From: Verrucomicrobiota bacterium
GTDB lineage: Bacteria > Verrucomicrobiota > Lentisphaeria > Oligosphaerales > JAFGRS01
Assembly: GCA_019136035.1 (NCBI GenBank)
Contig: JAGVUW010000823.1
Coordinates: 1 to 10,023, forward strand
DNA length: 10,023 nucleotides
Direction of reading: 5' to 3'
The translations under genes were made by a program, and so were the position numbers. The notes under the pieces were generated by a model. It searched no databases. It was not told where the DNA came from and saw only the letters and a program-made list of their open reading frames with translations. Shown here one piece after another: positions 5,495-10,023 of this stretch. Within the stretch, counting starts at the first letter, position 1. Every line of letters starts with the position of its first letter.

Positions 5495-6453
5495 GCCGCC
5501 GGCCCTCCGGGACGCCGTTCGGCCAGGAGGTCGAGGGTCGGGGCGGCGAGGCTGCCGAGCATGGCGGCGCAGAGCATGGCCTCGCTGTAGGTCGAGAAGG
5601 TCCGCATGAGCACCGCCAGGGCACCGATCAACAATCCGTAGAGCCACTTGGCCTCGTCGTGGCGCGGGCTGCAGGCCGGATCGCAGACCAGGAAGCAGGC
5701 GATGACCAGGAAGCCGTCGGCGCCGAGCATGGCCACGACGCTCTCGTAGGGCAGGCGGCCGGACTCCTCGAGGCCGGTCGCGACCCCCACCGCCGCCAGG
5801 AACACCGCCGCCAGGATGCGCAGGTTGCTCGGACGCGCCAGGGCCATCGTCAGCATGGCCAGGAGGGTCGCCGCCGAGCCCAGCAGCCAGGCCTCCGGCA
5901 CCGGCACGGCCTCCAGGGCGCTGTCCGCGCCGGCGACCGCCTGGGTGAGGCCTTCGAGGTGGCCGAAGGACGGCGCCGTCAGCCGGGACGGGTAGCTGAA
6001 GAACAGGAAGCCCTTTGCCACCAGCGCCGGCGAGCACAGGTGGCTGCCGGTGCCGCCGAAGGCCTCCTTGCCGAAGAGCGTCCCGGCGGCCATGGCCAGG
6101 CCGATCAGCCAGAGCGGCAGGCCCGGCGGCAGGAGCAGCGCCAGCACCGCGGCGTAGACCAGCCCGGCGCCGTTCCATGGCTGCCGGCGCACCCGCGCCA
6201 CGACGACCTCGACGGCGGTGCCGCCAAGCGCCGCCGCCGCCCAGGCCGCCCAGAGACGCGGGCCGAACCAGTACGCCGCCAGGGCCAGGCAGGGCACGGC
6301 CGCCGTCAGCGCCGCCAGGAGGTAGCGCCGCATCTCGGTGCCGGCCGGGAGCGCCCCGGCGGCCGGCCGGCGGTCGTCAGCCAGGAAGAGCCGTCCCAGG
6401 CGGCCTGACAGGCCGTCCGGGTGGGTCCCTGGGGTGATGTCGTCGGTGCTCAT
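5491..6453 (-). CDS. nqrB: NqrB-like membrane subunit of Na+-NQR, without the covalent-FMN motif
   Basis: A 320-residue polytopic membrane protein of the NQR2/RnfD family, which forms the membrane core and Na+ path of NQR. The family signature is clear: WNGAGLVYAA...LLPPGLPLW (93-115), then GKEAFGGTGSHLCSPAL (128-144) and FLFFSYPS (149-156). Later segments, CDPACSPRHDEAKWLYGLLIGALAVLMR and the final helices, also match. The place where NqrB/RnfD normally has D-G-x-S-G-A-T, the site for FMN, reads E167-GLTQA-V173 here, so the acceptor threonine is missing. The protein is about 90 residues shorter than usual NqrB. I chose ATG 6453 because the open frame beyond it begins only with GTG 6477 and a low-complexity MRGRGRRR. 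Neither start has a good ribosome binding site. It follows nqrF after 43 bases. Confidence 0.85.
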   Translation of the reverse strand: MSTDDITPGTHPDGLSGRLGRLFLADDRRPAAGALPAGTEMRRYLLAALTAAVPCLALAAYWFGPRLWAAWAAAALGGTAVEVVVARVRRQPWNGAGLVYAAVLALLLPPGLPLWLIGLAMAAGTLFGKEAFGGTGSHLCSPALVAKGFLFFSYPSRLTAPSFGHLEGLTQAVAGADSALEAVPVPEAWLLGSAATLLAMLTMALARPSNLRILAAVFLAAVGVATGLEESGRLPYESVVAMLGADGFLVIACFLVCDPACSPRHDEAKWLYGLLIGALAVLMRTFSTYSEAMLCAAMLGSLAAPTLDLLAERRPGGPAA

Positions 6454-6496
6454 GCGTCGTCTGCCGCGGCCACGCACGCGCGGCCGCGGCCTATCC

Positions 6497-7576
6497 TCAG
6501 AATTCGTCGTAGAAGATGCGTTCGCGCGGGATGCCCTTGGCGGTCAGCACGGCCATGGCCGCCGTGATCATCGCCGGCGGGCCGCAGAGGAAGACCTGAG
6601 TGGCCTCGCCGTCGCGGAGGTGTCGCGCCACCGACTCGTGGATAAAGCCGGTCTCGCCATCCCATGTGGCCGTGGTCTCCGGCTCCGAGAGGGCGTAGTG
6701 CACCCGCAGTCCCGGCATCTGCCGTGACAGCGCCGCGAAGTCCTGGCGGTACATCGCCTGCTCGGCCGTGCGCGCCCCGAAGAACAGCCAGCAGGGCTGC
6801 CCCGGGCGGGTCTCGGCGAGGTGGCGCAGGATGGAGCGCATCGGGGCCATGCCGCAGCCGCCGCCGACGCAGACCAGGGCCGCGTCGGGCTGGAGAACGA
6901 AGTCGCCGTAGGGGCCGGTGAAGGCGACCTCGTCGCCGGGCTCGACCCGGTGCAGGTAGCCCGAGCCGACGCCGTCGGGGATACGCCGCACCAGCAGCTC
7001 GAGGTCCGGCGCTGCGCTCGGCGGCGAGGCGATCGAGTAGGCGCGGTAGGTCGGTTCGCGACGTCCCGGCACCATGACCTGGACATACTGGCCTGGGCGG
7101 AAGGCGATCGCCTCGGGCTCGAGGAGGCGCAGACGGACCTCACGCGTGTCCGGCGTCACCAGCCGCGCTGAGACCACGCGGGCGCGGTACTCACGCACGT
7201 CGAGGTACTCCGGCTTGACCTGCACAGTCACGGCCTCGCGGATCTTCACCTGACAGGCCAGACGGACGCCCCGGGCGACCTCCTCCTCCGAGAGGAAGAG
7301 CCGCTCGGTCGGCAGCACCGGCCCGCCGCCCGACAGGACCTGCACCCGGCAGAAGCCGCAGGTGCCCTGGCCGCCGCAGGCCGAGGGGATGAAGATGCGC
7401 CGGGCATAGAGCGCCTCGAGGAGCTTGCCGCCGCCGGCGACGACGAAGGGCTCGCGGTCGTTGATCTGGATGGGGCAGGGGCCGTAGTTGCAGAGGTAAC
7501 GGTCCGCCAGCAGCAGGAGCACGGCCAGGGCTCCGCCGGTGCCGCTCAGAATGACGATGGCCACCAGGTAGGTCAT
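6497..7576 (-). CDS. nqrF: NqrF, NADH-oxidising flavin/ferredoxin subunit of Na+-NQR, short form
   Basis: A 359-residue protein (usual NqrF about 405-410) that oxidises NADH and passes electrons to the membrane subunits. An N-terminal membrane helix (4-24) is followed by a [2Fe-2S] ferredoxin domain with C67-x5-C73-x2-C76 and C108 in LACQV. Next come the FAD-binding motif R178-AYS181 in TYRAYSIASPP and the NADH-binding parts VGGGCGMAPMRS and FLCGPPAMITAAM. The chain ends in FYDEF, with an aromatic terminus like the one that covers FAD in NqrF. The stretch of about 40 residues with YADYDIPEEYRGDWERF-like sequence, normally before the RxYS motif, is absent. The gene begins 48 bases after nqrE. 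No Shine-Dalgarno sequence is visible before ATG 7576. Confidence 0.93.
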   Translation of the reverse strand: MTYLVAIVILSGTGGALAVLLLLADRYLCNYGPCPIQINDREPFVVAGGGKLLEALYARRIFIPSACGGQGTCGFCRVQVLSGGGPVLPTERLFLSEEEVARGVRLACQVKIREAVTVQVKPEYLDVREYRARVVSARLVTPDTREVRLRLLEPEAIAFRPGQYVQVMVPGRREPTYRAYSIASPPSAAPDLELLVRRIPDGVGSGYLHRVEPGDEVAFTGPYGDFVLQPDAALVCVGGGCGMAPMRSILRHLAETRPGQPCWLFFGARTAEQAMYRQDFAALSRQMPGLRVHYALSEPETTATWDGETGFIHESVARHLRDGEATQVFLCGPPAMITAAMAVLTAKGIPRERIFYDEF

Positions 7577-7624
7577 GAATTGCTGTCGTCGTCGCCGCGA
7601 CCGGCCGCGGCCGCGCCCGGCTCC

Positions 7625-8251
7625 TCAGAGGTCGACCATGCCGGTGAAGCCCATGAAGGCCATGGCCAGCAGGCCGGTGATGATCACGGTCAGGCCCAGG
7701 CCGCGCAGCGGCCGCGGCACATCCGCCGGCTGGAGGCGGGTCCGGATGCCGGCCAGCAGGCAGATCGCCACCAGGTAGCCCAGACCCGAGCCCAGGGCGT
7801 ACACCGCCGCGTCGCCCAGGCCGAAGTGGCGGTCGGGCTCGATCATCAGGAGGTTCGTCCCCAGGATGACGCAGTTCACCGTGATCAGCGGCAGGAAGAT
7901 GCCGAAGCTGAAGTACAGCCCCGGCAGGAAACGCTCGAGGAGCATCTCGACCAGTTGCACAAAGCCGGCAATGACCAGGATGAACACCAGGAAGGTCAGG
8001 TAGGTCAGATCGGCGCCGCCACAGGGATTGCCGGGGGCCAGGAGGCCGTAGTAGATGAGGTAGTTCAGCACCGCCGTGCAGAAGGTCACGAAGACCACCG
8101 CCAGGCCCATGCCGAAGGCGGTCTTCATGCTGCGGCTCAGGGCGATGAACGAGCACATGCCCAGGAAGTTGCTGAGCACGATGTTGTTGGTGAGCAGCGA
8201 GGCCAGGAAGATCACGGCCAGCCGGCTCGCCTCGGAGGACTCCGGCATCAT
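7625..8251 (-). CDS. nqrE: NqrE, membrane subunit of Na+-NQR
   Basis: A 208-residue protein with about six membrane helices, matching NqrE over its whole length: NNIVLSNFLGMCSF (22-35), LVEMLLERFLPGLYFSFGIFLPLITVNCVILG (100-131), YALGSGLGYLVAI, LAGIRTRLQPADVPRPLRGLG and a terminal ITGLLAMAFMGFTG. Cys33 and Cys127 occupy the positions of the two NqrE cysteines that, with two from NqrD, hold an intramembrane [2Fe-2S] centre. NqrD and NqrE form an inverted pair across the membrane. The ATG at 8251 overlaps the nqrD stop as ATGA and has GGAGG at 8259-8263, spacing 7, so the two genes are translationally coupled. A second ATG follows directly. Confidence 0.95.
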   Translation of the reverse strand: MMPESSEASRLAVIFLASLLTNNIVLSNFLGMCSFIALSRSMKTAFGMGLAVVFVTFCTAVLNYLIYYGLLAPGNPCGGADLTYLTFLVFILVIAGFVQLVEMLLERFLPGLYFSFGIFLPLITVNCVILGTNLLMIEPDRHFGLGDAAVYALGSGLGYLVAICLLAGIRTRLQPADVPRPLRGLGLTVIITGLLAMAFMGFTGMVDL

Positions 8252-8889
8252 GGCAGCGCCTCCGGGTGCTCGGTGGGCTCGGCCGGCGGCCAGATGGCGC
8301 GGACGATCCAGACCACCACGCCCAGGGTCAGGAAGGCCCCCGGCGCCGCGCTCAGCAGGAGTGCCGACTGGAAGCCCTCCGGGAAGACCGCCACCCCGGC
8401 CAGGGTGCCGCTGCCGAGGGGCTCGCGGACCATCGCGATGACCAGCAGCACGGCGGCATAGCCGGCCGCCGCGCCGATGCCGTCAAGGCAGGACCGCCAC
8501 GGGCCGTGCTGCAGGGCATAGCCCTCGCTGCGGCCGAGGACGATGCAGTTGGTGATGATCAGGCCGACGTACGGCCCAAGCCGCTCGCTCATCGCGTACC
8601 AGTGCGCCCGCAGGAGCAGGTGCACGACGATCACCAGCACCGAGATCACCAGCATCTGGACCATCAGCCGGACGCGGTGCGGGATGGTGTTCCGGAGGGC
8701 CGAGATGACCAGGCTGCTGCCGCCGGTGACCACGATCAGGGCCAGGCCCATGACCAGCGTCGGCCGCACCGCGTTCGTCACCGCCAGGGCCGAACAGATG
8801 CCGAGGACCTGGACCAGAATCGGGTTGTCGCGGGTGATGCCGGCCGTCAGGGTCGACACCCAGGGCCCGCTCTGCTGTGGCGCGTTCAT
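8248..8889 (-). CDS. nqrD: NqrD, membrane subunit of Na+-NQR
   Basis: A 213-residue membrane protein matching NqrD: DNPILVQVLGICSALAVT (21-38), RNTIPHRVRLMVQMLVISVLVIVV, VGLIITNCIVLGRSEGYAL, LDGIGAAAGYAAVLL and VREPLGSG. Cys32 and Cys115 sit where the two [2Fe-2S] ligands of NqrD are expected; the partner ligands are in NqrE. The choice of NqrD over its homologue RnfE rests on the presence of nqrF next door and on these segments. ATG 8889 is preferred over GTG 8898 because GGAG at 8898-8901 lies eight bases before it. It is the first NQR gene of the block. The 146-base gap upstream holds a small hairpin (GCGGCT/AGCCGC, 8916-8934) in what would be the leader; no promoter is recognisable. Confidence 0.95.
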   Translation of the reverse strand: MNAPQQSGPWVSTLTAGITRDNPILVQVLGICSALAVTNAVRPTLVMGLALIVVTGGSSLVISALRNTIPHRVRLMVQMLVISVLVIVVHLLLRAHWYAMSERLGPYVGLIITNCIVLGRSEGYALQHGPWRSCLDGIGAAAGYAAVLLVIAMVREPLGSGTLAGVAVFPEGFQSALLLSAAPGAFLTLGVVVWIVRAIWPPAEPTEHPEALP

Positions 8890-9000
8890 GCTCGACACTC
8901 CGTTGACCCGCGGCGGCGGCTCGCATCCAGCCGCGGATCAAGGTGGCGAAGGCCTCTCTCCAAGCACGTCGGGAAACGCCGGACGCCGCGGCTGTGGGAG

Positions 9001-9017
9001 GGGGCGGCTGCCGCCTC
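9001..9017 (-). terminator. Hairpin after the TPR-like gene, before nqrD
   Basis: GGCGG/CCGCC with loop CTG, extended outward by a G-T pair and a G-C pair, lies about 20 bases past the stop codon at 9036. There is no T-run. It may separate the upstream gene from the NQR transcript only partly. Confidence 0.25.
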
Positions 9018-9035
9018 TGCCCGGGGCCGGGTCGG

Positions 9036-9782
9036 TCAGGGCTTCGCGTCGGTCGCGGCGGCCGGCTTCTCGGCGGCGGGCTTCTCGGCAGCCGGGGCCT
9101 CGCTGGCGCGCGTGGCGTGGCGGCTGGCCAGGAGGGCCTGGCGGACCTCGTTGATGCGCCACTGCGCCACCTGGTTGTCGCCGACGGCGGCCGTGGCGCG
9201 CTCGAGGTACTTCTCGGCCTCGGCCAGCTTGCCCTGGGCCTTGGCACAGCGCTCGGCGCCGAGCCAGGCGTCGATGGTCATCGCCTGTGAGTCAGCCTTG
9301 GCGGCGATGTCGGCGAAGGCCTTCTCGGCGGCCTCGGGCTTGCCGGATGCCTCCAGCGCGTAGGCCTCGCCCAGGCCGGCTGCCACGGTCAGCGCCGGGT
9401 CCTGCGCGGCCTTGTGCGCCAGCGAGAAGGCGGTCGCGGCCTGGTCGTACTTGCCCTCGTCGTAGAGCCGCCGGGCCGCCAGGAGGCGCGCCCGTGCCCC
9501 CGCGGGGCTGCCGTCGTGGTCGCGTGCCACCGCCTGCAGGGCCTCCGTGTCCTCGGCCTTGCTCAGCGCTGCGAAACCGGCCCCAAGGCGCTCGGCGCGG
9601 CGCGCCGATACCATGCGCACCGCCGCCACCGCCACCAGGACGAGGAGGAGGACCACCGCAATCTGCCGGCCATACGGCAACAGCCACTTCTCGAAGAGGC
9701 CCTCGATCGGATCGCCGGGGGCCGCCGGCGTGCTGCTGGCTGGGGTGGTCGCGTCGGTCGTGTGGGTCTTCTGTGCTGCCAT
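9036..9782 (-). CDS. YfgM-like membrane-anchored protein with TPR-like repeats
   Basis: A 248-residue protein. After a Thr/Ala/Pro-rich cytoplasmic start come GLFEKWLLPYGRQ and one membrane helix (about 39-58). A helical, Ala-rich periplasmic part follows with TPR-like pairs (LAARRLYDEGKYDQAATAF, AYALEASGKPEAAEKAF, CAKAQGKLAEAEKYLERA). The tail is low in complexity and contains PAAEKPAAEKPAA. The layout resembles YfgM/TPR_21 proteins, which assist the SecYEG translocon and periplasmic chaperones; a role here in inserting or assembling the NQR complex is only a guess. I prefer ATG 9782: AGGA at 9791-9794 is eight bases before it, but only two bases before the alternative ATG at 9788. It lies on the NQR strand, 146 bases ahead of nqrD. 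Confidence 0.7.
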   Translation of the reverse strand: MAAQKTHTTDATTPASSTPAAPGDPIEGLFEKWLLPYGRQIAVVLLLVLVAVAAVRMVSARRAERLGAGFAALSKAEDTEALQAVARDHDGSPAGARARLLAARRLYDEGKYDQAATAFSLAHKAAQDPALTVAAGLGEAYALEASGKPEAAEKAFADIAAKADSQAMTIDAWLGAERCAKAQGKLAEAEKYLERATAAVGDNQVAQWRINEVRQALLASRHATRASEAPAAEKPAAEKPAAATDAKP

Positions 9783-9815
9783 GGTCATCGTCCTGGGGGG
9801 TTACATCGGATCTCG

Positions 9816-9834
9816 GCGGCCGGATCACGGCCGC
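9816..9834 (-). other. Intergenic hairpin between two minus-strand genes
   Basis: GCGGCCG (9816-9822) and CGGCCGC (9828-9834) form a perfect 7-base stem with a 5-base loop, in the 68-base gap between the partial gene and the TPR-like gene. It could be a weak terminator or an RNA processing site. Confidence 0.35.
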
Positions 9835-9850
9835 GCCGGCATGGGGGCCT

Positions 9851-10023
9851 TCAGCGGCCCGCCGGGGGCTTGCTGCCGCCGAGCAGATCCTTGATCTTCT
9901 CACTGGCCTTGCCGAGGTCCTCGGCGGGCTCCTTCGGCGCTGCGGGCGCCGCCTCAGTGGCCGCTGGCGCCGCGGGTGCGGCCGCCAGACGCTCGAGCGC
10001 GGCGCGGTCGACCGCCGGCGCGG
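9851..10023 (-). CDS. C-terminal end of an Ala/Pro-rich protein (partial)
   Basis: Reading back from TGA 9851-9853, the frame stays open to the window edge for 57 codons and has the same composition as its neighbours. The visible tail has an Ala/Pro-rich stretch (AAAPAAPAATEAAPAAP) followed by a charged helix, AEDLGKASEKIKDLLGG, and ends SKPPAGR. I do not recognise the family; the start lies outside the window. It is not the end of NqrA. It is on the same strand and 68 bases ahead of the TPR-like gene, so it may belong to the same transcript. Confidence 0.55.
   Translation of the reverse strand, partial: APAVDRAALERLAAAPAAPAATEAAPAAPKEPAEDLGKASEKIKDLLGGSKPPAGR

Noticed and set aside
4061..5590. 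A 509-codon open frame on the plus strand
   Set aside because: It lies opposite nqrC, contains the repeat region, and its product is low in complexity. The minus-strand NqrC is certain.
5926..5977. GAD/TQAVAG region of NqrB as a disguised FMN motif
   Set aside because: Shifting the alignment to QAVAGAD puts aspartate at the acceptor position. Aspartate is not a known FMN acceptor, so no motif can be claimed.
5494..6178. Extension of nqrC to an upstream start at 6178
   Set aside because: The extra part overlaps nqrB out of frame and is Arg/Gly/Pro-rich. The MKDQPLYTVLYTVLL start with its ribosome binding site and ATGA overlap fits NqrC.
4283..8889. The cluster as an Rnf complex instead of NQR
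   Set aside because: RnfB and RnfC are absent, NqrF is present with its ferredoxin, FAD and NADH motifs, and the NqrD/NqrE sequences match NQR forms closely.

Overview
This is a GC-rich bacterial window. One minus-strand block of eight genes (about 10023 down to 1622) is preceded, on the left, by about 1.6 kb of gene-poor DNA holding a broken fic gene and repeats. No marker gene fixes the taxon. The Na+-NQR-type genes, the Agl23-like GT39 membrane glycosyltransferase, the discoidin-like secreted domain and abundant short hairpin repeats together suggest a Planctomycetota/PVC-type or similar environmental Gram-negative bacterium. This is inference from composition and gene families.

Right to left, in transcription order: the C-terminal tail of an Ala/Pro-rich protein; a YfgM-like membrane protein with TPR-like repeats; nqrD, nqrE, nqrF, nqrB and nqrC; a secreted protein made of a discoidin-like domain; and a GT39 family membrane glycosyltransferase. 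nqrD/nqrE and nqrB/nqrC overlap by ATGA. The NQR order D-E-F-B-C is a circular permutation of the usual B-C-D-E-F, and nqrA is not in the window.

NqrB, C, D, E and F would form a membrane redox pump. NqrF takes electrons from NADH through FAD and a [2Fe-2S] centre. NqrD and NqrE share a second [2Fe-2S] centre; the four cysteines are visible. NqrC carries covalent FMN on the periplasmic side. Three things are unusual. NqrC carries an extra C-terminal discoidin-like domain of about 160 residues, homologous to the separate secreted protein encoded next to it. NqrB lacks the threonine motif for covalent FMN. NqrF is short, without the usual insertion in its flavin domain. This modified, possibly surface-sensing or differently coupled NQR complex is the most interesting content of the window.

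The left 1.6 kb (1-1621) holds a fic pseudogene that has lost its catalytic core, a CACGAAA-type inverted-repeat element, and a cluster of at least six REP-like hairpins (1122-1372). A similar hairpin series lies at 4064-4145 between nqrC and the discoidin-like gene. A structured inverted repeat at 1556-1597 probably ends the GT39 transcript.
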